A stretch of 64,000 nucleotides of DNA from NCBI RefSeq assembly GCF_050633425.1, contig NZ_JBOEGM010000024.1, positions 1 to 64,000 on the forward strand. The letters are read 5' to 3'. Origin of the DNA: Pelagimonas sp050633425 (GTDB lineage Bacteria > Pseudomonadota > Alphaproteobacteria > Rhodobacterales > Rhodobacteraceae). Shown piece by piece: positions 17,916 through 27,516 of the stretch (positions within the stretch are counted from its first letter, which is position 1; the number at the start of each line of letters is the position of its first letter). The translations under genes were made by a program, and so were the position numbers. Below the pieces are notes generated by a model. The model had not been told where the DNA came from. It searched no databases and saw only the letters and a list, made by a program, of their open reading frames with translations.

Positions 17916-19166
17916 ATGCGCTTTTCAGGATTCCGCGTGATTGCCGAGGCATTGACCGGCCATGCCGGTTGGCGCCCGCTGTGGCGAAACCCCGATCCCA
18001 AACCGGCCTATGATTTTGTGATCGTTGGCGGTGGTGGTCATGGGCTTGCCACGGCCTATTACTTGGCCAAGACCTTTGGCAAAGCCCGGATAGCGGTGCT
18101 TGAAAAAGGCTGGTTGGGGTCGGGGAATATCGGGCGAAACACTACGATCATCCGATCCAACTATTTGCTACCCGGCAATCAGCCCTTCTACGAATTCTCG
18201 ATGAAACTGTGGGAAGGGTTGGAGCAAGAATTCAACTTTAACGCCATGGTGAGCCAGCGTGGCATTTTGAACTTGATCCATTCGGACGCGCAGCGCGATG
18301 CGTTTCGCCGCCGCGGCAATGCGATGCTTTTGTCTGGCGCGGATGCTGAGCTGATGAGCGCCGAGCAAGTGCGCCAAGAGGTGCCGTTTCTCAATTTTGA
18401 CAATGCGCGGTTCCCGATCAAGGGCGGGTTGATGCAACGGCGGGCCGGGACGGCGCGCCATGACGGTGTGGCGTGGGGCTATGCCCGCGGCGCTGATATG
18501 GCCGGTGTGGACCTGATCCAGAACTGTGAAGTCACCGGGTTTCGGGTTGAAGACGGGGCGGTCAAAGGCGTGGAAACATCCCGCGGCTATATTGGTGCGG
18601 GCAAAGTCGGCGTGGCTGTTGCCGGGTCTTCGGGCCGTGTCATGCAAATGGCAGGGCTGCGGTTGCCGTTGGAAAGCCACGTCTTGCAGGCTTTCGTATC
18701 CGAGGGGCTTAAGCCGACCATTCCGGGGGTGATCACCTTTGGCGCTGGGCATTTTTATGTGAGCCAATCTGACAAGGGAGGATTGGTCTTTGGCGGCGAT
18801 CTGGATGGATACAATTCCTATGCACAGCGCGGGAACCTACCGGCTATGGAAGATGTGGCCGAGGGGGGCTTGGCGTTGATGCCGATGATAGGGCGTGCCC
18901 GGCTTTTGCGCGCTTGGGGCGGGATCATGGACATGTCGATGGACGGGTCTCCGATCATCGACCGCACCCCAATCGACGGTCTCTTTCTGAATGGTGGCTG
19001 GTGTTATGGCGGCTTCAAGGCGACGCCCGCAAGCGGCTTTGCTTTTGCCCATCTTCTGGCCACGGACACGCCGCATGAAACTGCCAAGGCTTACCGATTG
19101 GATCGGTTTGCGCGCGGCAATGTTGTTGATGAAAAAGGTGTGGGCGCAACGCCCAACTTGCACTGA
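17916..19166 (+). CDS. mgdA: N-methylglutamate dehydrogenase subunit A, SoxB-like flavoprotein
   Basis: 416 residues, related to the beta subunit of heterotetrameric sarcosine oxidase. A dinucleotide-binding motif (DFVIVGGGGHGLATAYYLAK) starts at about residue 30 and a C-terminal GGWCYGGFKATPASG segment completes the flavin pocket. It should oxidise N-methylglutamate, passing the methyl group to folate with the other subunits. Gene order BDAG matches sarcosine oxidase, but the company of gmaS and mgsABC favours N-methylglutamate as substrate. Confidence 0.85.
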   Translation: MRFSGFRVIAEALTGHAGWRPLWRNPDPKPAYDFVIVGGGGHGLATAYYLAKTFGKARIAVLEKGWLGSGNIGRNTTIIRSNYLLPGNQPFYEFSMKLWEGLEQEFNFNAMVSQRGILNLIHSDAQRDAFRRRGNAMLLSGADAELMSAEQVRQEVPFLNFDNARFPIKGGLMQRRAGTARHDGVAWGYARGADMAGVDLIQNCEVTGFRVEDGAVKGVETSRGYIGAGKVGVAVAGSSGRVMQMAGLRLPLESHVLQAFVSEGLKPTIPGVITFGAGHFYVSQSDKGGLVFGGDLDGYNSYAQRGNLPAMEDVAEGGLALMPMIGRARLLRAWGGIMDMSMDGSPIIDRTPIDGLFLNGGWCYGGFKATPASGFAFAHLLATDTPHETAKAYRLDRFARGNVVDEKGVGATPNLH

Positions 19167-19175
19167 GGTACTGCC

Positions 19176-19466
19176 ATGCTGATCCCCCATCCGCGACTTG
19201 GTTTGCGTGATTCACAAGAGTTCACATATCTCGGCGATGCCAGTCTGCTAGATCGTCCTGACGGTATGGCCCCCGGCAGCGACGCCGCCTTTGCAGAGTA
19301 TGTCTATCTGCGCGACAACCCCGCCGGTATCCATCGGGAGCTATGGTTTCACGAACAGGGCGACCGCTCATGGCTTGTGGTGACCCGCAACACGATCACA
19401 CATGAAATTCTCGGCGCAGAGTTTGCCCGCGACGTTGCCTTGGCCCGTAAGGAGACGTCGTCATGA
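19176..19466 (+). CDS. mgdB: N-methylglutamate dehydrogenase subunit B, SoxD-like
   Basis: Small subunit of 96 residues resembling sarcosine oxidase delta, whose family coordinates zinc near the flavin interface. This copy shows the core RDNPAGIHRELWFHEQGDRSWLVVTRNT but no cysteines, so the classical zinc site is absent. Its stop overlaps the mgdC start by four bases (ATGA). Confidence 0.83.
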   Translation: MLIPHPRLGLRDSQEFTYLGDASLLDRPDGMAPGSDAAFAEYVYLRDNPAGIHRELWFHEQGDRSWLVVTRNTITHEILGAEFARDVALARKETSS

Positions 19467-22396
19467 CCCGGCTGTCAGGCGGTTTGATTGACCGCAGCAC
19501 TGAAGTGTCTTTCAGTTTTGATGGGAAAAAATTTACAGGGTATCGGGGCGATACACTGGCCTCGGCGCTCTTGGCGAATGACGTACGCCTGATGGGGCGG
19601 AGTTTCAAATACCACCGCCCGCGCGGCGTGTTTTCGTCAGGATCAGAAGAGCCGAACGCGCTGGTCGAGCTACGCACCGGGCCGCGCCAAGAGCCAAATA
19701 CCCGCTCCACCACTGTAGAGTTGTTCGAGGGTCTTGAGGCCAATAGCCAAAACCGCTGGCCCTCGCTCGCAATTGACGCTCTGAGCGTGAATGATGTTCT
19801 TGCGCCGTTTTTGTCTGCGGGGTTTTATTACAAAACCTTTATGTGGCCGAAGGCGTTTTGGGAAAAGCTGTATGAGCCGATCATTCGCAATGCAGCCGGA
19901 TTGGGGCGGTTGTCTCTTGAGGCCGATCCCGATGCTTATGACAAGGGGTTCTTGCATTGTGATTTGATGGTGGTCGGTGCGGGGGCTGCCGGTCTCTCTG
20001 CTGCGGTTACGGCGGGGCGCAGTGGCGCAAGCGTGATCCTGGCAGATGAGGATTTCCGATTGGGCGGGCGGCTTCTTTCAGAAAACCATCTGTTGGATGA
20101 TGCCCCTGCGCTCGATTGGGTTTCTGAGATTGAGCAAGAACTGATCAGCCTGCCAAACGTTCGGATAATGCGTCGCTGCACGGTGTTCGGAACCTTCGAT
20201 CATGGCATCTACGGTGCTGTGGAACGTGTCGCGGATCACATGGCCACCCCAGGCAATGGTGTGCGTCAAACACTGTGGCGTATCACGTCCAAACGCGTGG
20301 TCCTTGCAACAGGGGCCACAGAGCGTCACATCCCGTTTGCCAATAATGATCGTCCGGGCATTATGCTCGCAGGCAGTTTGCGCGCCTATGCCAATCGCTG
20401 GGCGGCCTGTCCGGCGAAACGTGTGGCGATTTTCACCAACAATGATGATGGCTATCGCACGGCGATGGATCTCGCGGCCAAAGGAGTTGAGATTGCGGGC
20501 GTCATCGACCCAAGACCAGAGCCTAAAGCCATGGGCGATTTTCCGATCTTTCCGGGTGCGGTGGTGACCAACACACTGGGCCGTTTGGGGCTGCGTCACG
20601 TCGAGGTGCGTCAGGGCAACAAAGTGTTTTGGCTGGAGTGCGGGGCGCTGGGCGTGGCGGGGGGCTGGAATCCAAACCTGCATCTGTCATCGCATCACCG
20701 TGGTCGTCCCGAATGGTCTGACGATCTTTTGACATTCGTTCCGGGCCCAGACGGCCCCGCGGGAATGATCTCTTGCGGCGCGGCTATGGGGCTGGGCTCG
20801 TCGCATGGTGCGCTGACCTCAGGCGCGCAAGCGGCCATGACGGGGTTGAGCGACCTGGGAATACCTGCCGTTAAACCCGATCTGCCCACCGCAGAAGATG
20901 CCCCACTCCAGCAGACCGCAATCTGGCATGTGCCCTCCAAGAAACGCGCTTGGGTCGATTTCCAGAACGATGTAACGGTCAAGGACATTGCGCTGGCTCA
21001 TCAGGAAAACATGCGTCCCGTTGAGCATCTGAAACGCTGGACAACGCTGGGCATGGCAACGGATCAAGGCAAAACATCAAATGTCACAGCGCTGGCGGTC
21101 ATGTCCGAGCTTACCGGCGCAACGATCCCTGAGACGGGAACAACCATTTTTCGCCCGCCCTATACCCCAGTGTCGCTGTCGGTTTTGGGGGGCGGGAACA
21201 CGGGTGCGAATTTCCGGCCCTGCCGTCTGACGCCGACCCATCATTGGGCCAAAGAACGGGGCGCGGTCTTTGTCGAAGTCGGCCCGTGGATGCGCGCGCA
21301 ATACTTTCCGCAACCGGGTGAAGACCATTGGCGCCAAACGGTGGATCGCGAAGTTCTGGCCACACGTGCCGGAGTTGGGCTTTGCGATGTGACCACGCTT
21401 GGCAAGGTTGATGTTCAGGGGGCGGATGCCAACGAATTTATAAACCGACTGTATTGCAACGGATTTAAAACGCTCAAGGTTGGCATGGTGCGATATGGGC
21501 TCATGCTGCGCGAAGACGGCATGGCGATGGACGATGGGACATGTGCCCGGATGTCCGAAAACCACTATGTGGTCACGACGACGACGGCGCAGGCTGGCCC
21601 GGTTTATCGACATATGGAATTTGCCCGCCAATGTCTGTGGCCGGAGCTGGATGTCCATCTGATTTCGACCACAGATGCCTGGGCGCAGATATCTGTGGCC
21701 GGTCCAAACGCGCGCAGTTTGCTTGCGCGGGTGGTGGATGATTTTGACCTCTCGAATGAGGGATTCCCCTTCATGGCCTGCGCCTCTCTGACCGTCTGTG
21801 GCGGGGTGCGTGCACGCCTGTTTCGGATCTCCTTTTCTGGCGAACTCGCCTATGAGATCGCAGTCCCAGCCCGCTATGGTGGTGCTTTGATGGCGCGTTT
21901 GGTCGACGTGGGCCAAGACCTCGGCGCGACACCCTACGGCACCGAAACCCTCAGTGTGTTGCGGATCGAAAAAGGGCATGCAGCAGGCAATGAACTTGGC
22001 GGGCACGCAAGCGCGCAAATGCTTGGCATGGGGCGGATGGTGTCCACCAAGAAAGACGCGATCGGGTCAGTCATGTCACGGCGTGACGGGCTGCTGGCAG
22101 AGACGCGCACCCTTGTCGGTCTGCAGGCGGTTGATCCTGACGAACCGGTTGTTGCGGGGGCGCATCTCTTTACCATCGGGGATGAGCAGAAGACCGACAC
22201 GGATCAGGGGTGGATAACCTCTGCCTGTCATTCTCCGCATTTGAAGTGTGGAATTGGTTTGGGGTATCTTGTGCAAGGCGCTGAGCGGCTTGGCGAAGAG
22301 GTCCTGGCAGCCAATCCGCTTGAGGGGCAAAGCACCCGTGTGCGTGTTGTCAGCCCGCATTTCATTGACCCTGAGGGAGGACGCTTGCGTGTCTGA
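19463..22396 (+). CDS. mgdC: N-methylglutamate dehydrogenase subunit C, SoxA-like
   Basis: 977 residues, the large alpha-type subunit. An N-terminal ferredoxin-fold segment (FTGYRGDTLASALLANDV), a dinucleotide-binding domain starting near residue 170 (MVVGAGAAGLSAAVTAG) and a second one further on are followed from about residue 590 by a GcvT-like folate-binding half that takes the methyl carbon as methylene-tetrahydrofolate. The length is that of SoxA. Both neighbouring genes overlap it, which indicates tight coupling. Confidence 0.87.
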   Translation: MTRLSGGLIDRSTEVSFSFDGKKFTGYRGDTLASALLANDVRLMGRSFKYHRPRGVFSSGSEEPNALVELRTGPRQEPNTRSTTVELFEGLEANSQNRWPSLAIDALSVNDVLAPFLSAGFYYKTFMWPKAFWEKLYEPIIRNAAGLGRLSLEADPDAYDKGFLHCDLMVVGAGAAGLSAAVTAGRSGASVILADEDFRLGGRLLSENHLLDDAPALDWVSEIEQELISLPNVRIMRRCTVFGTFDHGIYGAVERVADHMATPGNGVRQTLWRITSKRVVLATGATERHIPFANNDRPGIMLAGSLRAYANRWAACPAKRVAIFTNNDDGYRTAMDLAAKGVEIAGVIDPRPEPKAMGDFPIFPGAVVTNTLGRLGLRHVEVRQGNKVFWLECGALGVAGGWNPNLHLSSHHRGRPEWSDDLLTFVPGPDGPAGMISCGAAMGLGSSHGALTSGAQAAMTGLSDLGIPAVKPDLPTAEDAPLQQTAIWHVPSKKRAWVDFQNDVTVKDIALAHQENMRPVEHLKRWTTLGMATDQGKTSNVTALAVMSELTGATIPETGTTIFRPPYTPVSLSVLGGGNTGANFRPCRLTPTHHWAKERGAVFVEVGPWMRAQYFPQPGEDHWRQTVDREVLATRAGVGLCDVTTLGKVDVQGADANEFINRLYCNGFKTLKVGMVRYGLMLREDGMAMDDGTCARMSENHYVVTTTTAQAGPVYRHMEFARQCLWPELDVHLISTTDAWAQISVAGPNARSLLARVVDDFDLSNEGFPFMACASLTVCGGVRARLFRISFSGELAYEIAVPARYGGALMARLVDVGQDLGATPYGTETLSVLRIEKGHAAGNELGGHASAQMLGMGRMVSTKKDAIGSVMSRRDGLLAETRTLVGLQAVDPDEPVVAGAHLFTIGDEQKTDTDQGWITSACHSPHLKCGIGLGYLVQGAERLGEEVLAANPLEGQSTRVRVVSPHFIDPEGGRLRV

Positions 22397-22952
22397 TCTG
22401 ATCCCAATCACAGCACTTGGGGCCACAAGCCCGCGAACCGTGACCCATGGTTCAATTGTACTGACTGAAAAGAGCGACCTTGGGCTTGCATCCTTGGCCA
22501 TGTGCCACAACGGGGCACAACCCGTGCCCTTTGGGATGGCGTTGCCCGACACGGGCGGTTTGGTTGGTGGTCAAGGTTTCAGTGCCTTTTGGACCGGGGC
22601 AGAGCAATGGATGGTCTGTGCCCAAGGGCGCGCCGAAGACGATTTTGCCGCCGAGGTTTTGGCACAGGCACCCGGCCATGCGGTTACCGAGCAAACAGAT
22701 GCTTGGGTCGCTTTCGAGATTAGCGCGCCCAAAGGAAACCTTGAGCGCCTATTGGAACGTCTGGTGAATGCTCACCCCAAAACAATCGCTCCCGGCATGG
22801 CGCTTCGCACTGGATTAGAACATCAGAGCGTGTTTGTACTGCGCGCAAGCGCGGATTGTGTGACCATTCTTGGCATGCGGTCTGCGGCTCTATCCTTGTG
22901 GCATGCGTTGGACACGGCTGCCGCGCGTCTCGCCGCAGGAGATCAAACATGA
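22389..22952 (+). CDS. mgdD: N-methylglutamate dehydrogenase subunit D, SoxG-like
   Basis: 187 residues from a GTG start at 22389 that follows GAGGGAGGACG and overlaps the mgdC stop by eight bases. The sequence has the gamma-subunit pattern of sarcosine oxidase (a short GcvT-like fold, ending in a LWHALDTAAARLA helix). A longer frame upstream is only a shadow inside mgdC. Its end overlaps folD by four bases. Confidence 0.82.
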   Translation: MSDLIPITALGATSPRTVTHGSIVLTEKSDLGLASLAMCHNGAQPVPFGMALPDTGGLVGGQGFSAFWTGAEQWMVCAQGRAEDDFAAEVLAQAPGHAVTEQTDAWVAFEISAPKGNLERLLERLVNAHPKTIAPGMALRTGLEHQSVFVLRASADCVTILGMRSAALSLWHALDTAAARLAAGDQT

Positions 22953-23842
22953 CGGCCACGATCATTGAGGGCAAAGCGTTTGCCGCCGACATGCGGGCAA
23001 CCATTGCGACGCGCGTTTCTGCTCTCAAGGAGGACACCGGGATCACGCCTGGACTGGCCTTGGTGCTCGTTGGGCGAGACCCGGCCAGCCAGACGCATAT
23101 CCGTACCAAAGGCAAGCAAGCGCTAGAATGCGGCATGGCCCTGTTCCATCACGATCTGGATGCCGAGACGCGCCAATCAGATGTGCTTGCATTGATCCAA
23201 AAGCTCAACGCGGAACCGGCGGTCCATGGGATTTTGGTGCAATTGCCGCTGCCTGACCATCTTGACGAAGAAATGGTGGTCCAGTCGATTTCGCCCGAAA
23301 AGGACGTTGATGGCTTTCACATCTCAAACGCTGGTCTGCTGGCGACTGGGCAAGCGGCGATGGTGCCTTGCACGCCTTTGGGCTGTTTGATGCTGCTGCG
23401 CCATCATCTTGGAAACCTGTCGGGGTTGAATGCCGTTGTGGTTGGGGAGACCAGTCTTGCCAGCACCCCCATGGCGCAGCTCTTGATGCGTGATAGCTGT
23501 ACGGTGACAATCGCCCATTCCGGCAGCCAAAACATCCAAGAGCTGTGCCGCCGCGCTGATATTCTGGTGGCCGACATAGACCGCCCCAAGAGGGTGACTG
23601 GCGATTGGATCAAGCCCGGCGCCACGGTGATTGATATGGGGAACAATCGCATTGAGATAGACGGGGGCGGCACCCGGCTTGTGGGCGACGTTGATTTTGA
23701 GACAGCGGCCGGTGTGGCAGGGGCAATCACGCCTGTTCCCGGCGGCGTCGGTCCGATGACCATCGCCTGCCTGTTGGCAAATACCCTGACCGCCTGTTGT
23801 CACGCCAACGCTTTGGTCGCGCCCGAAGGTCTAACGGCCTGA
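22949..23842 (+). CDS. folD: Methylene-THF dehydrogenase / methenyl-THF cyclohydrolase
   Basis: 297 residues with the FolD signatures: VGRDPASQTHIRTKGKQALECGM (residues about 40-60, holding the catalytic Tyr/Lys region) and PVPGGVGPMTIACLLANT near the C terminus. It oxidises the methylene-THF produced by the Mgd enzyme to formyl-THF. The ATG overlaps the mgdD stop (ATGA). Note that the usual tyrosine of the YxxxK motif reads H-I-R-T-K here, a substitution worth checking. Confidence 0.88.
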   Translation: MTATIIEGKAFAADMRATIATRVSALKEDTGITPGLALVLVGRDPASQTHIRTKGKQALECGMALFHHDLDAETRQSDVLALIQKLNAEPAVHGILVQLPLPDHLDEEMVVQSISPEKDVDGFHISNAGLLATGQAAMVPCTPLGCLMLLRHHLGNLSGLNAVVVGETSLASTPMAQLLMRDSCTVTIAHSGSQNIQELCRRADILVADIDRPKRVTGDWIKPGATVIDMGNNRIEIDGGGTRLVGDVDFETAAGVAGAITPVPGGVGPMTIACLLANTLTACCHANALVAPEGLTA

Positions 23843-23895
23843 CCCTTTTCGATTTGGCGCAACGCGCCCCTCAGACAGTTCAACTGGAGAACATC

Positions 23896-24780
23896 ATGAG
23901 CAAATATGCTTTGACCGTCACCTGCCAATCGACTCGTGGGATCGTTGCAGGGATTGCCAATTACTTGGCCGACAATGGCTGCAACATCAGCGACAGTGCG
24001 CAGTTTGACAGCCTTGAAACTGGCAACTTCTTTATGCGGGTCAGTTTTAACAGCGAAACCGGGGGTGACTTGGACACGCTGCGCGAAAACTTCATCGAAA
24101 CCGCAGCCAAGTTCGGTATGAGTTATCAGTTCCACGATGAATCTGAGCGGATGAAGGTCGTGATCATGGTCTCGCGCTTTGGTCACTGCCTGAACGATCT
24201 CTTGTATCGCTGGCGCATTGGGGCGCTGCCGATTGATATCGTCGCGGTGATTTCGAACCACATGGATTACCAAAAGGTTGTCGTGAACCATGACATCCCG
24301 TTTCATTGCATCAAGGTGACCAAGCAAAACAAACCCGAGGCCGAGGCAGCGATTATGCGGGTCGTCGAAGAGACCGACGCCGAATTGATCGTGTTGGCGC
24401 GCTATATGCAGATCCTGAGCGATGAAATGTGCCAAAAGATGTCGGGGAAGATCATCAACATTCACCACTCGTTCCTACCGAGCTTTAAGGGGGCAAACCC
24501 TTACAAACAGGCCTTTGAACGAGGGGTAAAGTTGATCGGGGCCACGTCTCATTATGTGACGGCTGATCTGGACGAAGGTCCGATTATCGAACAGGATATC
24601 GTGCGCATCACCCACGCTCAATCACCCGAAGATTATGTCTCACTGGGGCGCGATGTTGAGAGCCAGGTTCTTGCCCGTGCGATCCACGCACATATTCACC
24701 GCCGCGTCTTCTTGAATGGCGATAAGACAGTGGTCTTCCCCGCCTCACCGGGCTCTTATGCCTCTGAACGTATGGGGTAG
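23896..24780 (+). CDS. purU: Formyltetrahydrofolate deformylase
   Basis: 294 residues: an N-terminal ACT domain (YALTVTCQSTRGIVAGIANYL) and a formyltransferase fold with NIHHSFLPSFKGANPY (catalytic Asn-His) and the conserved aspartate in SHYVTADLDEGPIIEQD. It hydrolyses formyl-THF to formate and THF, the last step of C1 oxidation from methylamine in this operon. GGAGAAC sits before the ATG at 23896, so the longer upstream frame is rejected. Confidence 0.9.
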   Translation: MSKYALTVTCQSTRGIVAGIANYLADNGCNISDSAQFDSLETGNFFMRVSFNSETGGDLDTLRENFIETAAKFGMSYQFHDESERMKVVIMVSRFGHCLNDLLYRWRIGALPIDIVAVISNHMDYQKVVVNHDIPFHCIKVTKQNKPEAEAAIMRVVEETDAELIVLARYMQILSDEMCQKMSGKIINIHHSFLPSFKGANPYKQAFERGVKLIGATSHYVTADLDEGPIIEQDIVRITHAQSPEDYVSLGRDVESQVLARAIHAHIHRRVFLNGDKTVVFPASPGSYASERMG

Positions 24781-25839
24781 GTGATCCGCGCTTGTGGGTG
24801 CCGGTGATCCAAGCACAGAACGGCCGGGGCTGCTGCAAATTTTGCGCGCACGCAGTCCCCGAGAGCGGATTTACGTGAACATGTATGTGAGGGCGTTGGC
24901 TCGGGGTGTGGACCCAAGCGCATTCTATGTTCTTGACCGCAAGGCGCATCCGACGAATTTAGCGGAAAATTTTGTCCACCCTTGTGCGCGTCGGTGGCCG
25001 CGCTGGGCTAAATTTTGGAGCAATTGCTAACCTCTGGCGTGCCGTCCGCCTGGCGGGGCACCTGCTTGCCCTTTGCGCCGACGAATCTGGCACAGGTGCA
25101 CATCCACTTCAATCACCCAGCTTTCCCGAACCGATGGGCAACACATCGCAGCTTTGCGAAGGAACCGTTCCAGCGGCCAAGCTATCATTTGCATTGTCGC
25201 AGCTGCGGGGCACCAATCAAGGCGATGCTTAGCCTACTCCGAACGCTCGGGCTTCCTTTGCAAAACCCTGCTGTACGCGGCTGGAGGGGATGTGCATGCA
25301 TGGCGCAACTCCCAACACTGCGTTTGTAGCAAGCAACTGCGGGACAACCGCAAACTGATAGGCTTGCTCAAAGATGGGCTCAAAAAGTGTTTGTGTGGTC
25401 TCAGCCGGCAAAGGTTCGCTTCGTCCGATCAGGGGCCGCCAAATTCACGAATAATTTGCGTCAAGTGTTTTGGCGCTTTCAAAGCGTCGTTGGCGTTATT
25501 GGATTGGTGGCACTCGACGTTTTCTTCGCGCGGGACATGCTTTGCAAAAATAGCTGGGCAAAACGTTGTCTCTATATTTCGACCGGCATCAAAGGCCAAA
25601 CTGATATGGCAAACGCCCGACAAGTGGTGTCGCAGTGTGTGGCGGCGCAGCGCGAGCAGAGAAACAGGCTTGCCGTTGGATCGTTGCCTCTTCCGTGCAG
25701 GAAAAACCAAAATGACATGATTTTCTGGTGCAGACCTTGAAGCAAAACTTGAACAGTTGAAGCTCTCATCGTTGCTTCGCAACCACTGCCGCACAATACA
25801 TTTTCTAGAGGTAAAAAGCCTTTTCAAAATAAAGACCGG
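24781..25839. other. Long gene-free stretch next to tRNA-Thr
   Basis: About 1 kb without a credible gene. Frames in it lack ribosome binding sites, contain unbiased codon use and overlap each other. No terminator-type hairpin after purU was found. The tRNA-Thr 3' end faces this region, the side on which integrating elements insert, but no copy of the tRNA end is repeated here. Confidence 0.5.
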
Positions 25840-25914
<75 letters not shown>

Positions 25915-26065
25915 ACTGTGAGCGGGCTTCTAGACGCGCCAATGGCGGCGCGCAAGGGGGGAATATGAAAAAATGTCATCTTGGATAAATTTCTTAGCCG
26001 CCGCTTGCGCTCAGCCGCTCAGCCACCACTAGACCGATAGGGCAGGCTGCGGTAAAGCAAAGGTT

Positions 26066-26239
26066 ATGGACCAAAACAAACCAGCCCCCAGAAAGCACAA
26101 GGATGCCCAACGCGAAGACCGCTTGAAGGCGGCGCTTAAGGCCAATATGGGACGCCGCAAGGCGCAGGCCAAAGCACGCAACATGGCAGAACAAAGTGCG
26201 CAAAAATCGGGGCCAGAGGCGGCACAGGACAAGGACTGA
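26066..26239 (+). CDS. Small basic conserved-looking protein upstream of murA
   Basis: A 57-residue frame, very rich in Lys, Arg, Ala and Gln, with a core DRLKAALKANMGRRKAQAKA predicted to be helical. It has AAAGG before the ATG and ends five bases before murA, so the two are likely co-transcribed. Short proteins of this composition upstream of murA are familiar in Rhodobacterales. Function is unknown; the charge suggests nucleic acid or ribosome contact, which is only a guess. Confidence 0.7.
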   Translation: MDQNKPAPRKHKDAQREDRLKAALKANMGRRKAQAKARNMAEQSAQKSGPEAAQDKD

Positions 26240-26244
26240 CAGGC

Positions 26245-27516
26245 ATGGATTCAATAGTTGTTACGGGCAATGGCCCCTTAAAAGGTGATATTCCGATTGC
26301 TGGCGCAAAAAACGCCTGTTTGACTTTGATGCCAGCGACCTTGCTGAGCGAAGAGCCTCTGACGCTCACCAATGCGCCGCGCCTGTCTGATATCCGCACG
26401 ATGACGACACTGTTGCAATCGCTGGGGGCCGAAGTCACCAGCATGCAGGAGGGCCAGGTTTTGGCGATGAGCAGTCACAATTTGACCAGCCAACGCGCCG
26501 AATATGACATCGTGCGCAAAATGCGCGCCTCTATCCTGGTGCTGGGGCCACTATTAGCACGCTATGGTTACGCCGAAGTGTCGCTTCCTGGTGGATGCGC
26601 CATTGGGGCCCGCCCGGTTGATCTCCACCTCAAGGCGTTCGAAGCCATGGGCGCGGAGCTTGATCTGCGCGACGGATATGTCCATGCCAAAGCCCCCAAG
26701 GGCGGGTTGCGTGGTGGCACTGTCGATTTCGCCTTTGCCTCTGTTGGCGCGACCGAAAATGCTTTGCTGGCAGCTGTCTTGGCCAAGGGAACAACTGTTC
26801 TCAACAACGCCGCGCGCGAGCCCGAGATTGTCGATCTGGCCGATTGCCTGCGTAAAATGGGTGCCCAAATCGAGGGCGATGGCACCAGCTCAATCACCAT
26901 TCAGGGGGTTGATCGCCTTGGAGGCGCGACCCATCGCGTTGTGACCGACCGGATTGAACTTGGTACATATATGCTGGCCCCGGCCTTTTGTGGCGGTGAA
27001 GTCACCTGCCTTGGCGGGCGTCGCGATTTGCTGGCGGCTTTTTGTGACAAGCTCGAAGAGGCTGGCGTTTCGGTCACTGAATCGGAGCGCGGCCTGACCG
27101 TGACGCGAAACAGCGACCGTATTAAGGCGGTGAACATCACTACCGAGCCATTTCCAGGTTTCCCGACCGATTTGCAGGCCCAGATGATGGCGTTGTTATG
27201 TACTGCCGAAGGGACGTCCGTTCTCGAAGAGAAGATCTTTGAAAACCGCTTTATGCACGCCCCTGAGCTGACCCGCATGGGCGCTGAGATCGAAGTGCAT
27301 GGCGGAACCGCCACTGTAACAGGCGTCAACAAACTGCGTGGCGCGCCGGTTATGGCCACCGATTTGCGCGCCTCTGTGTCGCTGATTTTGGCGGGGCTTG
27401 CCGCTGAAGGTGAAACCAAAGTTTCCCGCGTCTACCACTTAGATCGCGGGTATGAACACGTTGTGCGCAAGCTGTCGAGCGTTGGTGCACAGATCGAAAG
27501 GGTCAAAGGCGAATGA
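26245..27516 (+). CDS. murA: UDP-N-acetylglucosamine 1-carboxyvinyltransferase
   Basis: 423 residues, the first committed enzyme of peptidoglycan precursor synthesis (transfers enolpyruvate from PEP). The catalytic cysteine is C118 in LPGGCAIGARPVDLH, so the enzyme should be fosfomycin sensitive. The lysine-asparagine pair AGAKNA near residue 20 and the C-terminal HLDRGYEHVVRKL are also typical. Its stop overlaps the following gene by four bases. Confidence 0.97.
   Translation: MDSIVVTGNGPLKGDIPIAGAKNACLTLMPATLLSEEPLTLTNAPRLSDIRTMTTLLQSLGAEVTSMQEGQVLAMSSHNLTSQRAEYDIVRKMRASILVLGPLLARYGYAEVSLPGGCAIGARPVDLHLKAFEAMGAELDLRDGYVHAKAPKGGLRGGTVDFAFASVGATENALLAAVLAKGTTVLNNAAREPEIVDLADCLRKMGAQIEGDGTSSITIQGVDRLGGATHRVVTDRIELGTYMLAPAFCGGEVTCLGGRRDLLAAFCDKLEEAGVSVTESERGLTVTRNSDRIKAVNITTEPFPGFPTDLQAQMMALLCTAEGTSVLEEKIFENRFMHAPELTRMGAEIEVHGGTATVTGVNKLRGAPVMATDLRASVSLILAGLAAEGETKVSRVYHLDRGYEHVVRKLSSVGAQIERVKGE

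Noticed and set aside
17916..22952. Heterotetrameric sarcosine oxidase
   Set aside because: The B-D-A-G order fits sarcosine oxidase, but linkage to gmaS and mgsABC points to N-methylglutamate dehydrogenase.
24781..25839. Integrated element at tRNA-Thr, and several frames of up to 215 codons
   Set aside because: No copy of the tRNA 3' end and no integrase is present; the frames overlap each other in different phases and none has a start signal or recognisable sequence.
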